DNA of 64,000 nucleotides, taken from assembly GCF_009604405.1 (NCBI RefSeq), contig NZ_WEGK01000005.1:124001-188000 (forward strand), given 5' to 3'. Source of the stretch: Nocardia macrotermitis (GTDB lineage Bacteria; Actinomycetota; Actinomycetes; Mycobacteriales; Mycobacteriaceae). The notes beneath the pieces were generated by a model, which searched no databases, was not told where the DNA came from, and worked only from the letters and a program-made list of their open reading frames with translations. Shown one piece after another: positions 54,968-64,000 of the stretch. Positions within the stretch are counted from its first letter, which is position 1, and each line of letters starts with the position of its first letter. The translations under genes and the position numbers were made by a program.

Positions 54968-55642
54968 ATGACCTCGGGTGATTCGAACCGGGTGGGACGC
55001 GCACGCATGACCGGAACCCAACGGCGGCAACAGTTGATCGAAATCGGGCGGTCGCTGTTCGCCGAACGGGGGTACGACGCGACCTCGATCGAGGAGATCG
55101 CGCAGCGCGCGCAGGTCTCCAAACCCGTTGTCTACGAACATTTCGGCGGTAAAGAGGGCCTGTACGCGGTGGTGGTGGACCGGGAGATGTCCTCACTGCT
55201 GAACATGGTCACCTCCTCGCTGACCCGCAACCGCTCCCGGGTGCGACTCGAGCAGGTGGCACTGGCGTTGCTCACCTATATCGAGGAACGCTCCGACGGA
55301 TTCCGCATTCTGATGCGCGATCAACCCGCCGCCGCAGCCGAGGGCACCTACTCCAGCCTGCTGAACGAGGCGGTCAACCAGGTGGCGCACATCCTGGCCG
55401 GGGATTTCGGGCGACGCGGCTTCGACACCAGCCTCGCCACGCTCTACGCGCAGGCACTGGTGGGTATGGTCGCCACGGCCGCGACCTGGTGGCTGGACGC
55501 GCGCGAACCCTCCAAGGAGGTGGTCGCGGCGCATCTGGTCAATCTCTGCTGGAACGGTCTGACCCACCTCGAGGCCGATCCGCAACTGGCCTCGGAATGG
55601 CCGCGCGGGATTCCCGAATCCTCCGGTGGCGCAACACCCTAA
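54968..55642 (+). CDS. TetR-family regulator (Rv1019-like position)
   Basis: The 224-aa protein has a TetR DNA-binding domain (RRQQLIEIGRSLFAERGYDA, TSIEEIAQRAQVSKPVVYEH, FGGKEGLYAVVVDRE) and an all-helical C-terminus (WWLDAREPSKEVVAAHLVNL). Its place between glmU and mfd corresponds to Rv1019 of M. tuberculosis. GGAGG lies 9 bp before ATG 54968. Target and ligand are unknown. Confidence 0.88.
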   Translation: MTSGDSNRVGRARMTGTQRRQQLIEIGRSLFAERGYDATSIEEIAQRAQVSKPVVYEHFGGKEGLYAVVVDREMSSLLNMVTSSLTRNRSRVRLEQVALALLTYIEERSDGFRILMRDQPAAAAEGTYSSLLNEAVNQVAHILAGDFGRRGFDTSLATLYAQALVGMVATAATWWLDAREPSKEVVAAHLVNLCWNGLTHLEADPQLASEWPRGIPESSGGATP

Positions 55643-55862
55643 TTCGCGCCGGGGCATCGGGATGGGGCGTAATTGGGGGTGGAACTGGACAGTTAACCCA
55701 AAAATAGCGACGGAGGCTGGTCTGAATGCTCGATTCCACTGGCGCGGGCCGGTCGGATGGTACGGTTCACCCATCCTTCAAGTGCTGTTCGAGCTGTGAT
55801 GTCGGTCAACTTCGGGATGTCGGTCTACTTCGGGATGGCTGGATTGAGGACAGGCGGATCTG

Positions 55863-56510
55863 ATGGCTAGGCAAGCGCGCGCGGAGATCACGCGCGATTC
55901 CGTCCTTGCGGGCGCGGCCGATGTCTTTCTGCGCCTGGGCTACGCGAACGCGAGCCTGAGCGAGATCATCGCGCAGTCCAATGTCACCAAGGGCGCGTTG
56001 TACTTCCACTTCGGCTCCAAGGAGGAGCTCGCGCGCGCCGTGGTCGACCAGGGCAACGAGCGGTTGGTCAGCGCGTGTCAGGGCTTCTTCGATCCGCGGG
56101 TGCCCGCCCTCGAGGCATCCATCGGAATCACCTACGTGGTCGCGGATCTCACCATGAACGACCCGATGGTCGGCGCGATGCTCAAGCTGACCCACCAGAT
56201 CGGCGACTACCGCGGCGCCAGCGGCGACAACATCGCCAAGACCTGGGGCGAAACCCACCGCCTGCTCGCCGAACGCGCTGTGTCCCAAGGCGATCTGAAG
56301 CCCGACCTGGACCCCGACACGATCGGCATGCTCCTGCAGGAGATGACCGCGGGCGTGCACATCACCGCCGTCGGCACCGACTCGATCGACCAGATGGCCG
56401 TCCGCATGGAGCGTCTCTGGTACTTCCTGCTGCCCTCGATCGTCCCGGAGGAGAAGCTCGCCTACTTCCGCGAGTTCGCCGCCCGGCGCTTGCGCCGCTA
56501 CGTGCCGTAG
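55863..56510 (+). CDS. TetR-family regulator of the butyrolactone-receptor (ArpA/ScbR) type
   Basis: The 215-aa protein begins MARQARAEITRDSVLAGAAD and continues LGYANASLSEIIAQSNVTKG and ALYFHFGSKEELARAVVD, the strongly conserved N-terminus of gamma-butyrolactone receptors such as ArpA and ScbR. The C-terminal half is as long as in that group and includes MWYF-type LERLWYFLLPSI. No butyrolactone synthase (AfsA) gene is in the window. It might sense an autoregulator or another lipophilic ligand. A short direct repeat (GATGTCGGTCAACTTCGG, GATGTCGGTCTACTTCGG at about 55799-55834) lies just upstream and could be regulatory. Confidence 0.8.
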   Translation: MARQARAEITRDSVLAGAADVFLRLGYANASLSEIIAQSNVTKGALYFHFGSKEELARAVVDQGNERLVSACQGFFDPRVPALEASIGITYVVADLTMNDPMVGAMLKLTHQIGDYRGASGDNIAKTWGETHRLLAERAVSQGDLKPDLDPDTIGMLLQEMTAGVHITAVGTDSIDQMAVRMERLWYFLLPSIVPEEKLAYFREFAARRLRRYVP

Positions 56511-56537
56511 GACGAGTAATCAGCCGATGGCCTGAGT

Positions 56538-56571
56538 GGTACTGGAAAGTTGTACCTGGATGGTACGATAT
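56538..56571 (+). promoter_or_regulatory. Operator region of the toxin-antitoxin pair
   Basis: Three GTAC half-sites (GGTACT, TGTACC, GGTACG) occur within about 34 bp upstream of the antitoxin gene, the last two forming GTAC-N7-GTAC. YefM-YoeB complexes bind TGTACA-like repeats at their promoter, so autoregulation here is likely. Confidence 0.6.
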
Positions 56572-56600
56572 CTCTAGTTCCAGGCTAAGGAGTTGTCGCG

Positions 56601-56873
56601 ATGACGATCAGTGCCAGCGAGGCTCGTTCACGCTTCTTTCCGCTGATTCAACAGGTCAATGATGATCACGTGCCGGTTCGAATCAGCTCGAAGGGTGGCG
56701 ACGCGATACTCATGTCTGCGGAGGACTACGACTCGTGGCAGGAGACCATCTATCTGCTTCGTTCTCCGGCCAATGCGCGACGGCTGATGGAGGCCGTCGC
56801 TCGTGACCGCGCCGGGACGAGCGAGGTGGTCAAGACGATGGATGAACTGGAATCACTGGCGGGTGACGTGTGA
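56601..56873 (+). CDS. yefM: YefM/Phd-family antitoxin
   Basis: The 90-aa product starts [20 protein letters not shown] and continues [20 protein letters not shown] and [20 protein letters not shown], a textbook YefM N-terminal DNA-binding domain followed by a toxin-wrapping tail. It represses its promoter and neutralises the toxin encoded next. AAGGAG lies upstream of ATG 56601. Its stop overlaps the toxin GTG by 4 bp. Confidence 0.93.
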   Translation: MTISASEARSRFFPLIQQVNDDHVPVRISSKGGDAILMSAEDYDSWQETIYLLRSPANARRLMEAVARDRAGTSEVVKTMDELESLAGDV

Positions 56874-57133
56874 GGAGCATCCACTTCGATCCCGTTGCGT
56901 GGGAGGACTTTCTGTTCTGGCTCGGTGCGGATCGCAAGATGGCCAAACGCATTACGCGCCTGATCGGTGAGATCCAGCGAGAACCATTCAGCGGGATCGG
57001 CAAGCCTGAACCGTTGAAGGGGGAGTTGTCGGGCTATTGGTCGCGGCGCATCGATGATGAGCATCGCCTCGTGTACCGGGCTGACGACAAGGAAGTCAAG
57101 ATCATGAAGGCGCGGTATCACTACAACGACTGA
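56870..57133 (+). CDS. yoeB: YoeB/Txe-family mRNA interferase toxin
   Basis: The 87-aa RelE-fold ribonuclease contains [39 protein letters not shown] and the C-terminal [20 protein letters not shown], with the catalytic Glu, Arg and His and the terminal HYND typical of YoeB (usual end HY). It cleaves mRNA at the ribosomal A-site. The start is GTG 56870 within GTGTGAGG, overlapping the antitoxin stop, so translation is coupled. Confidence 0.93.
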   Translation: MRSIHFDPVAWEDFLFWLGADRKMAKRITRLIGEIQREPFSGIGKPEPLKGELSGYWSRRIDDEHRLVYRADDKEVKIMKARYHYND

Positions 57134-57223
57134 GTCGGCGGGGACTGGGCGAGGGGTTGTCGGGGGTGGTGTTTAGACTCGGTTGGCCGCCGTCTTATGC
57201 CTATTCGCGCCAGGAGTCTGTTC

Positions 57224-60200
57224 ATGTCCAGCCAACGCCCACCTCTTGCGGGACTGGCCGCGGTGGCCGGTGCCGATACCGCGCTTGCCCAGGTCAGGGG
57301 GTTGATCGGGCGGTCGCCGGTGGAGTTGGTCGCGCCTTCGGCGGTGCGGCCGTTCGTGGCGGCCACGTTGGCGGGAGTGGCAGGCCCGGAGGCGGCAGCT
57401 TGCGTAGCCACGGAGGGACCCGCGGACGCCACATCGGTGCTGCCGGGGGAGCGGTCGCTGGTGGTGGTCACGGCGACGGGGCGGGAGGCCGATGATCTGA
57501 CCGTCGAGTTGGCGGAGATCGCGGGGGCGGGCGTGGCGTTGTTCCCGTCGTGGGAGACGTTGCCGCACGAGCGGCTCTCGCCCAGCGCCGACACCGTCGG
57601 GCGGCGGTTGCAGGTGCTGCGGCGGCTGGCGCATCCCGACGATCCCTATGTCGAGCCGTTGCGGATCGTGGTGACCACGGTGCGGTCGCTGATGCAGCCG
57701 ATGGCCTCGGGGCTGGGGGATATCGAACCGGTCGTGCTGCGGGTCGGCGCGGAGTTCGAATTGGACGAATTGGCCGCTCGGCTGGTCGAATTCGCGTACG
57801 AGCGGGTCGACATGGTCGGCAAGCGCGGCGAGTTCGCGGTGCGCGGCGGCATTCTGGACATCTTCCCGCCGACCGCGGATCACCCTGTGCGCGTGGAGTT
57901 CTGGGGTGAGGAGGTCAGCGAGCTGCGGCCGTTCTCGGTGGCCGATCAGCGTTCGCTGACCGATGTCGCGGTGGAAGTCGTTGTGGCGCAACCGTGTCGC
58001 GAGCTGCTGCTGACTGCGGAGCTGCGCGCCCGCGCGGCCGAGGTGGCCGCGGACAACGCCGCCGACGCCGCCCTGGTGGAGATGCTGGACAAACTGGCCC
58101 AGGGCGTCGCCGTGGAGGGTATGGAGGCGCTGCTGCCGGTGCTGCGGCCGCAGGGTTTGCAGTTGCTCACCGACGTGCTGCCCGCCGGAACCCATGTGCT
58201 GCTGTGTGATCCGGAGAAGATCCGCACCCGCGCCGCCGATCTGGTGCGCACCGGTCAGGAATTCCTGGAAGCCTCCTGGACCGCGGCCTCGTTCGGCGCC
58301 ACGGCCCCGCTGGGCGCGCACGGCCTGGACCTGGCGGCCTCGGCCTATCGCGGCCTGGACGTCATCCACGCCGACGCCGACGCCCGCGAATTGCCCTGGT
58401 GGACACTGAGTCCGCTGGCCTCGGGCGATCCGGCGGAGGTCGTGCTGCCGGTGCTGTCCGCACCGGCCGCGCGTGGTTCGGACGAACTCGTCGCGACCGT
58501 CTTCGCCTCGCTGCGCGCGCACGTGAGCACCGGCGGCCGCGCGGTCATCGTGGTCGCGGGACACGGTACGGCACAACGCATTCTGGAACGTCTCGCCGAT
58601 GCCGAGGTGCCCGCGGCGACACTCGAGCCCGGTGCCGAACCGGTGCGCGGACTGGTCGGGGTGCTGTGCGGTTCGCTGCACGACGGCGTGGTCTTCGACG
58701 ACGCGAAACTCGTCGTCATCGCCGAATCGGATCTGACCGGCAACCGCGTCACCGCACCCGGCGAGGGCAAGAAGCTGCCCGCGCGCCGCCGCAACCAGGT
58801 CGATCCGCTCGCGCTGAGCTCCGGCGACATGGTCGTGCACGATCAGCACGGCATCGGCCGGTTCGTGGAGATGATCGAACGCACCATCGGCGGCGCGCGC
58901 CGGGAGTACCTGGTCATCGAGTACGCGCCGAGCAAACGTGGTCAGCCCGGCGACCGGCTGTTCGTGCCGATGGATTCGCTGGATCAGCTCTCGCGCTACG
59001 TCGGCGGTGAGCTGCCGAGCCTGTCCAAACTCGGCGGTTCGGACTGGTCGAATACGAAACGCAAGGCGCGCAAGGCCGTTCGCGAGATCGCGACCGAACT
59101 GGTGCAGCTGTACGCGGCGCGCCAAGCCGCTCCCGGACACGCCTTCGCCCCGGACAGCCCGTGGCAGCAGGAGATGGAGGACGCGTTCGCGTTCACCGAG
59201 ACGCACGATCAGCTCACCGCCATCGCCGAGGTCAAGGCCGATATGGAGAAGGCCGTCCCGATGGACCGGGTGATCTGCGGCGACGTCGGTTACGGCAAGA
59301 CCGAGATCGCGGTGCGGGCGGCGTTCAAGGCGGTGCAGGACGGTAAGCAGGTCGCGGTGCTGGTGCCGACAACGCTACTGGCGCAACAACATCTGCAAAC
59401 CTTCGCCGAGCGCGTCGCGGGATTCCCGATCACCGTGAAGGGCCTGTCCCGCTTCACCGATCCGGCCGAATCGCGAGAAGTGCTGGAGGGCATGACAACC
59501 GGTGACGTCGACATCGTCGTCGGCACGCACCGGCTGTTGCAGACCGGGGTGCGGTGGAAGGATCTGGGCCTGGTCGTCATCGACGAGGAACAGCGTTTCG
59601 GCGTCGAGCACAAGGAGCACATCAAGGCGTTGCGCACGCACGTGGACATGCTGACCATGTCCGCGACGCCGATTCCGCGCACCCTGGAGATGAGCCTGGC
59701 CGGGATCCGCGAGATGTCGACCATTCTGACCCCGCCCGAGGAGCGTCATCCGATCCTGACCTACGTCGGCGGCTACAACGACAAACAGGTCGCCGCCGCC
59801 ATCCGCCGCGAACTGCTGCGCGACGGTCAGGTGTTCTACGTGCACAACCGGGTGTCCTCGATCGACAAGGCGGCCAAGCGGATTCGCGATCTGGTGCCCG
59901 AGGCGCGGGTGGCGATCGCGCACGGTCAGATGAATGAGGACACGCTGGAGCGGACCGTGCAGGGGTTCTGGGAGCGGGAGACCGATGTGCTGGTGTGCAC
60001 CACCATCATCGAGACCGGCCTGGACATCTCCAATGCCAATACGTTGATCGTGGAACGCGCTGACACACTGGGTCTTTCGCAGCTGCACCAGTTGCGCGGC
60101 CGGGTCGGGCGCAGTCGCGAGCGCGGCTACGCGTACTTCCTGTATCCGCCGGAGAAGCCGCTCACCGAGACCGCCTACGACCGGCTGGCCACCATTTCGC

Positions 60201-60910
60201 AGAATTCGGATCTGGGCGCGGGTATGGCCGTGGCGATGAAGGATCTCGAAATCCGCGGCGCCGGAAACGTTCTCGGCGCGGAGCAGTCCGGGCATGTCGC
60301 CGGGGTCGGTTTCGATCTGTATGTGCGACTGGTCGGCGAGGCCGTGGAGGCGTATCGCGCGGCCGCGGACGGGCGGCCGATCGTCACCGACGAGGAGGTC
60401 AAGGAGGTGCGCATCGATCTGCCGGTGGACGCGCACATCCCGCCCGACTACATCGCCAGCGACCGGCTGCGGCTCGAGGGTTATCGCAAACTCGCTGCGG
60501 CACAGGATGATGCGGCGTTGGCGACGGTGGTGGAGGAGCTCGTCGACCGGTACGGGCCGCTGCCGGTGGAGGTCGGGCGGCTGGTGTCGGTGGCCCGACT
60601 GCGGTTGCTGTGCCGGGAGTACGGGCTCACCGAGGTCGGCGTCACCGGGACCACCCTCAAGATCTCGCCGATGCAGCTGCCCGACTCGAAACAGTTGCGC
60701 CTCAAGCGTCTCTACCCGACGGCCACCTACCGCCCGACCACCGGCATCGTGCAACTGGCGCTGCCTCGGGTGCAGGACAGCGTCGGGGCGGCCCGCGTGC
60801 GTGATGTGCAACTGCTCCAGTTCATCGCCGACATGCTGCTCGCGTTGGACGGAAAGCCCCAGGGCACAGTCGATCTGAGCGTTGCCACGGAAGTGTCGGT
60901 CGCGCGATGA
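57224..60910 (+). CDS. mfd: Transcription-repair coupling factor Mfd
   Basis: The 1228-aa motor removes RNA polymerase stalled at lesions and recruits UvrA. It has an N-terminal UvrB-like region, the RNA-polymerase-interacting domain around [20 protein letters not shown], and RecG-like helicase domains with [16 protein letters not shown] (about 686), [14 protein letters not shown] and [15 protein letters not shown]. The TRG motif and a C-terminal UvrA-masking domain follow. Start ATG 57224 follows AGGAG eight bases upstream. mazG follows, as in mycobacteria. Confidence 0.97.
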   Translation: MSSQRPPLAGLAAVAGADTALAQVRGLIGRSPVELVAPSAVRPFVAATLAGVAGPEAAACVATEGPADATSVLPGERSLVVVTATGREADDLTVELAEIAGAGVALFPSWETLPHERLSPSADTVGRRLQVLRRLAHPDDPYVEPLRIVVTTVRSLMQPMASGLGDIEPVVLRVGAEFELDELAARLVEFAYERVDMVGKRGEFAVRGGILDIFPPTADHPVRVEFWGEEVSELRPFSVADQRSLTDVAVEVVVAQPCRELLLTAELRARAAEVAADNAADAALVEMLDKLAQGVAVEGMEALLPVLRPQGLQLLTDVLPAGTHVLLCDPEKIRTRAADLVRTGQEFLEASWTAASFGATAPLGAHGLDLAASAYRGLDVIHADADARELPWWTLSPLASGDPAEVVLPVLSAPAARGSDELVATVFASLRAHVSTGGRAVIVVAGHGTAQRILERLADAEVPAATLEPGAEPVRGLVGVLCGSLHDGVVFDDAKLVVIAESDLTGNRVTAPGEGKKLPARRRNQVDPLALSSGDMVVHDQHGIGRFVEMIERTIGGARREYLVIEYAPSKRGQPGDRLFVPMDSLDQLSRYVGGELPSLSKLGGSDWSNTKRKARKAVREIATELVQLYAARQAAPGHAFAPDSPWQQEMEDAFAFTETHDQLTAIAEVKADMEKAVPMDRVICGDVGYGKTEIAVRAAFKAVQDGKQVAVLVPTTLLAQQHLQTFAERVAGFPITVKGLSRFTDPAESREVLEGMTTGDVDIVVGTHRLLQTGVRWKDLGLVVIDEEQRFGVEHKEHIKALRTHVDMLTMSATPIPRTLEMSLAGIREMSTILTPPEERHPILTYVGGYNDKQVAAAIRRELLRDGQVFYVHNRVSSIDKAAKRIRDLVPEARVAIAHGQMNEDTLERTVQGFWERETDVLVCTTIIETGLDISNANTLIVERADTLGLSQLHQLRGRVGRSRERGYAYFLYPPEKPLTETAYDRLATISQNSDLGAGMAVAMKDLEIRGAGNVLGAEQSGHVAGVGFDLYVRLVGEAVEAYRAAADGRPIVTDEEVKEVRIDLPVDAHIPPDYIASDRLRLEGYRKLAAAQDDAALATVVEELVDRYGPLPVEVGRLVSVARLRLLCREYGLTEVGVTGTTLKISPMQLPDSKQLRLKRLYPTATYRPTTGIVQLALPRVQDSVGAARVRDVQLLQFIADMLLALDGKPQGTVDLSVATEVSVAR

Positions 60911-60999
60911 GCCGGTGTGCTCGGGCTGCGTGGGTGTTCGTGTGCGCGGAACGATGATTCGGTGACGGTCATGTGCCGGGGTGTGGAGATGGAGGTCGG

Positions 61000-61707
61000 G
61001 TGACCATCGATCGTGAGGACCGTGCGGCCGATTCCGAACAGGTCGCGCACGGATTGTCCGAGGCCGTCGAGGTGATGGACCGGCTGTGGAGTTTCGGCGG
61101 CTGGGAGATCACCCAGACGCACGACTCGCTGCGCCCCTACCTGCTCGAGGAGACCTACGAACTCCTCGACGCCATCCAGCAGGGCGATACCGAAACCATC
61201 CGGGAGGAACTCGGCGATCTGCTGCTACAGGTCCTGTTCCATTCCCGAATCGCCGAGGCCGCAGGCGAATTCACCGTCGACGACGTAGCCGCCGCCCTGG
61301 TCGCCAAGCTCGTGAACCGCAGCCCGCACCTCCGCGACGTCCCGATCGATCCGAACGCGACGGTAGCGGAGAAGATAGCCGCCCAGGAAAAGGCCTGGGA
61401 GGAACGCAAATCCGCGGAGAAGTCCCGCCGCTCCTGCCTCGACGGCATAGCCCTGGCCCAACCCGCCCTCGCCCTGGCCGAAAAGGTCCGCACCCGCAGC
61501 GCCAAGGCGGGCCTCCCCGAAGACCTCGTCCCCGACCTCCTGCGAGTAATCCACCTCGGCGAGGACGAAAGCGCCGAGGAACGCCTCCGCAAAGCCACCC
61601 TCACCTTCGCCACCGCCATCCGCACCACCGAGAACACCGCCGAACAGTCCCGCGGCCACCGCCTCCCCCTCACCCCCGACGACTGGCGCACCTACTGGCC
61701 CCGTTGA
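61000..61707 (+). CDS. mazG: MazG-family nucleoside triphosphate pyrophosphohydrolase, short form
   Basis: The 235-aa enzyme hydrolyses NTPs, likely including oxidised or aberrant dNTPs. The MazG motifs are SFGGWEITQTHDSLRPYLLE, EETYELLDAI and EELGDLLLQVLFHSRIA, and the C-terminal helical part contains GQPALALAEKV-type ALALAEKVRTRSAKAGLP. Compared with M. tuberculosis MazG (about 325 aa) it lacks the N-terminal region of about 90 residues and the long C-terminal tail. GTG 61000 follows GGAGG. It lies 89 bp after mfd and keeps the conserved mfd-mazG order. Confidence 0.92.
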   Translation: MTIDREDRAADSEQVAHGLSEAVEVMDRLWSFGGWEITQTHDSLRPYLLEETYELLDAIQQGDTETIREELGDLLLQVLFHSRIAEAAGEFTVDDVAAALVAKLVNRSPHLRDVPIDPNATVAEKIAAQEKAWEERKSAEKSRRSCLDGIALAQPALALAEKVRTRSAKAGLPEDLVPDLLRVIHLGEDESAEERLRKATLTFATAIRTTENTAEQSRGHRLPLTPDDWRTYWPR

Positions 61708-61746
61708 CGTGAGGTGCCTGGTGGCCCGCCGAAGGTCGAATCTGCG

Positions 61747-62358
61747 ATGATCCCTGACATGAGCGCCCCCGAGAAGCGGTGCGAACTCCGGTTGACCTCA
61801 GAGGAATTCGCCGACGGCAAGGCCGACGGTCTCGGCGACATCGAGATCGTGCAGGGGCTGGTCATCCGAATGATCGCCCCGAGCCCGCTGCACAGCCGTG
61901 TCGTCCGGCGGCTGGCCGGGATGCTGGAAGACGCGCGTCGGCCCGGTGGTCCGTGCATGGTGGTCGACTCCGACGTCGCGGCACGATTCGTGGATTCGGA
62001 GTCGCCGGTCGAGGACCGGCGCTTGAACATCCGCTATCCCGACGTGTGGATTCGCGATTGCGAGCCCTACGACGTCAACTCCGTGCGCGAACACATCCTG
62101 CTGGTGGTCGAGGTGACATCCGGATCGACCATCGATGTGGATATCAACGACAAGCGGATTCAGTACGCGACAGCGGGAATTCCCCGGTACCTCATCGTCC
62201 GGCTCGATCAGAAGGAAGAGCGGATCGAGGAGATCGAGGAATACCGGCTGGACTGGTCGGGGCGGCGCTATCTGGTGCACACCGTGCATCGGCGGGTGCT
62301 GCTGCTCGATGAGCCGGTCGAGGCGACGATTCCGTTCGACGCACTGGAGCGGGTGTAG
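61747..62358 (+). CDS. Uma2-family PD-(D/E)XK nuclease-like protein
   Basis: The product is about 203 aa. LGDIEIVQGLVIRMIAPSPL, IRYPDVWIRDCEPYD and ILLVVEVTSGSTIDVDINDK, then RIQYATAGIPRYLIVRLD, follow the Uma2/DUF820 pattern with the Asp and Glu-x-x residues of the fold. Start could be ATG 61747 or 61759. It is only distantly similar to the Uma2 protein at 15875. Role is unknown. It is possibly cotranscribed with mazG (39-bp gap). Confidence 0.82.
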   Translation: MIPDMSAPEKRCELRLTSEEFADGKADGLGDIEIVQGLVIRMIAPSPLHSRVVRRLAGMLEDARRPGGPCMVVDSDVAARFVDSESPVEDRRLNIRYPDVWIRDCEPYDVNSVREHILLVVEVTSGSTIDVDINDKRIQYATAGIPRYLIVRLDQKEERIEEIEEYRLDWSGRRYLVHTVHRRVLLLDEPVEATIPFDALERV

Positions 62359-62389
62359 GGGCGAAGGTGGTGGCGGTGGTGAGTGGGCG

Positions 62390-63055
62390 GTGGTAGTCGG
62401 GATTCGGCGGCGGGAGTTGGCGCTGGCCGTGGTGTTGGCGGGGGTGTCGGGGTTTCTGGATGCGGTGGGGTACATCTCGCTCGGCGGGTACTTCGTGTCG
62501 TTCATCAGCGGGAATTCCACGACGATGGCCGCGGAGGCGGCGCAGGGGGCGTGGCACGGGGCCGGGCGGGCGATGGGGCTGGTGGGGTTGTTCTTCGTGG
62601 GGGTGCTGGCGGGGTCGGTGCTGTCGCGGATCGGGGACGGGCGGACGGTGGTGCTGTGGGCCACGACCGGGCTGGTGACGGTGTCGGCGGTGGCGCGTTC
62701 GCTCGGGGTGGGGGTGCCCGCCGTGCTGCTGATCGCGGTGGCGATGGGGCTGCTCAACGCGACGTTCCTGCGTGGCGGGGAGGTCTCGGTCGGACTCACC
62801 TATATGACGGGCACGCTGGTGAAGGCGGGTCAGCGGCTCGTCGACGCGCTGACCGGCGGCCCGAGGTGGGCGTGGGCCCGGCACATGGTGCTGTGGGTGG
62901 CGTTGACGGGCGGGGCGCTGGGCGGGGCCTTCGCGTACGCGCACTGGCATCTGGCGGCCTTCTGGATCGCGGACGGCGTGCTGTTCGCCGCGGCCGTCAC
63001 CACGACAGTGGTGCGCCGGGTCACGCAGACAGCGATCGAAACCCCACGCTCGTGA
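62390..63055 (+). CDS. DUF1275 (YoaK) family membrane protein
   Basis: The 221-aa product is almost entirely hydrophobic with about six membrane helices. LAGVSGFLDAVGYISLGGYF and VSFISGNSTTMAAEAAQG are the DUF1275 signature segments, followed by GLLNATFLRGGEVSVGLTYM and TGTLVKAGQRL. Function is unknown; membership is clear. GTG 62390 is a reasonable start (GGCGGTGG context is weak). It is the last + strand gene in the window. Confidence 0.85.
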   Translation: MVVGIRRRELALAVVLAGVSGFLDAVGYISLGGYFVSFISGNSTTMAAEAAQGAWHGAGRAMGLVGLFFVGVLAGSVLSRIGDGRTVVLWATTGLVTVSAVARSLGVGVPAVLLIAVAMGLLNATFLRGGEVSVGLTYMTGTLVKAGQRLVDALTGGPRWAWARHMVLWVALTGGALGGAFAYAHWHLAAFWIADGVLFAAAVTTTVVRRVTQTAIETPRS

Positions 63056-63078
63056 GGTCGCCCGGCGTGGTCAGGTGC

Positions 63079-63375
63079 TCAGCCCTCGGCGAGATAACGC
63101 TCGACGCTCGCCACCTTCGAACTCATCGCATCGCTCACCCCGGGCCGCACATCGGCCTTGATGACCAGACTGCACCGCGAGGAAACGGCCATGACCGCAT
63201 CGGTGGCCTGTTTGATCACCGCCATCACCTCGTCCCATTCGCCCTCGACGGTGGTGTACATGGCGGTGGTCTCATTGGGCAGCCCGCTGGCCCGCACGAC
63301 CCGCACCGCCTCGGCGACCGCGCGCCCGACCTCCTCGCCGGCCCCGATGGGCGTGATCGAGAAGGCCGCGATCAC
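63079..63375 (-). CDS. MTH1187/YkoF-like thiamine-binding-family protein
   Basis: The 98-aa ferredoxin-like-fold protein starts [20 protein letters not shown] and has [20 protein letters not shown], the pattern of the MTH1187 (thiamine_BP) family. Family members bind thiamine or related ligands, probably as tetramers; a role in pathway or transport is unclear. Its ATG overlaps the stop of the upstream flavoprotein-like gene (ATGA). Confidence 0.85.
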   Translation of the reverse strand: MIAAFSITPIGAGEEVGRAVAEAVRVVRASGLPNETTAMYTTVEGEWDEVMAVIKQATDAVMAVSSRCSLVIKADVRPGVSDAMSSKVASVERYLAEG

Positions 63376-63848
63376 TGGCGCGCCTCGGCCAGCGAACGCA
63401 ATGTCGCCACCCGCGATTCGAGATAGTGCAGCTCCGATTCGTCCAGCACGTCGCGCTGGATGCCGGTGGTGATGGCGAATGCGGACTGGTGATGATCGTC
63501 GATCACATCGACATCGATATCCACGGCGGTGTAATCATCCGCACCCGGCATCGGATCGGCCAGCACATGCGCCCGCCCGCGCGCGCACAACGCGACATTA
63601 CCGCCGCCGAGAATCAACAGCGCCACTTCGGGCCGCGCCCGCAGGCGCGCCAGCGAACCGCGATCGGACTTGAGGCTCAACAGAATTCGACGATCTCCGG
63701 CGCGCACCGGCCAGGAGACGGGAATGGCGTGCGGAGCCGGATCGGTCGTCACGAGAACCGCGATCGTATCCGTCGGCCACTCCGGCAGGGAGTCCAGTTC
63801 GGGATGTTCGATCGAGGACTCGTGACGTTCGGGGGCTCCGGTTACCAT
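63372..63848 (-). CDS. Pyridoxamine 5'-phosphate oxidase-like split-barrel protein
   Basis: The 158-aa protein has [40 protein letters not shown] and [20 protein letters not shown], the beta-strand pattern of split-barrel FMN/F420-binding proteins. Substrate and cofactor cannot be told. ATG 63848 is favoured by GAGGTGAGC upstream over an ATG 24 codons earlier. It forms a two-gene unit with the MTH1187-like gene. The last 152 bp of the window (63849-64000) show no gene. Confidence 0.82.
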   Translation of the reverse strand: MVTGAPERHESSIEHPELDSLPEWPTDTIAVLVTTDPAPHAIPVSWPVRAGDRRILLSLKSDRGSLARLRARPEVALLILGGGNVALCARGRAHVLADPMPGADDYTAVDIDVDVIDDHHQSAFAITTGIQRDVLDESELHYLESRVATLRSLAEARQ

Positions 63849-64000
63849 TTTCTGCTCACCTCGCGGTCGGCTGTGCGGCGGGCTGTGCCACTCGTAGCAG
63901 TGTAAGCCGTTGCGCCGCATGCCCGCTGGCTTCGCACACTCTTCGCAATGCGGTACGGGTGCGGATGGGTATGCCTAACCTCAATTGTGGATGAGAGGTC

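Overview
The window is a high-GC actinobacterial chromosome segment, most consistent with Nocardia or a close relative (Nocardiaceae). The evidence is GC-rich codon use with many GTG starts, a mycobacterial-type initiator tRNA, a secreted actinobacterial lipase, an egtABCD ergothioneine cluster, a DUF445/Abi-alpha module, and a housekeeping gene set that follows the Mycobacterium tuberculosis Rv1010-Rv1021 region (ksgA, ispE, pth, rplY, prs, glmU, tetR, mfd, mazG). That backbone is expanded here. rplY-pth and glmU-prs, neighbours on one strand in M. tuberculosis, lie on opposite strands about 34 kb apart with accessory genes between them.

Layout. 0-8 kb: partial SDR, secreted lipase, ksgA, copper ATPase plus CopZ chaperone, ispE, initiator tRNA. 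8-18.4 kb: ABC-F protein, a divergent Abi-alpha/DUF445/Abi-alpha module, SnoaL-like protein, prfC, Uma2, a decayed PlsC fragment, rplY-pth. 18.7-27 kb: ADP-ribosylglycohydrolase, class V PLP enzyme divergent from egtA-egtB-egtC-egtD, secreted ParB-like protein. 27-30.6 kb: TetR regulator divergent from alkB, two rubredoxins and rubredoxin reductase, a complete alkane hydroxylase system.

31-50 kb is a catabolic and transport island. A minus-strand operon encodes a CoxG-like protein, HpcH/HpaI aldolase, 4-oxalomesaconate hydratase (LigJ-like), a TPP enzyme, a 4,5-dihydroxyphthalate decarboxylase-like (PhtD-like) protein and a LigI-like amidohydrolase. Facing it are a second PhtD-like gene interrupted at its 3' end by a lone TnpB element, a decayed ABC permease, a frameshifted second LigI-like gene, a lipoprotein receptor, and a GntR/FCD regulator. 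A second, intact transport operon (ABC ATPase, DUF3500 protein with a His-rich tail, third PhtD-like protein, lipoprotein receptor, permease) follows a NiCoT-type nickel/cobalt permease gene. Five copies of an 11-bp motif TTGT-N3-ACAA lie at the three promoter regions and plausibly define one GntR regulon. The lower-pathway genes point to an aromatic acid degraded through a pyrone-dicarboxylate/oxalomesaconate-type route, but no ring-cleavage enzyme is visible here.

50-64 kb: DUF2461, DUF4190 and acidic small proteins, prs-glmU, tRNA-Gln, two TetR regulators (one butyrolactone-receptor-like), a YefM/YoeB toxin-antitoxin pair, mfd, mazG, Uma2, DUF1275, a thiamine-binding-family protein and a split-barrel flavoprotein.

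The window is unusually rich in sequence duplications. A long imperfect palindrome occurs next to the 3' ends of ctpA/ksgA and again next to prs. The ends of ksgA and of the rubredoxin reductase gene are duplicated downstream. Minisatellites of 15 and 21 bp follow pth and ispE. A 21-bp minisatellite lies in frame inside the copper ATPase and encodes about 13 degenerate heptapeptides.
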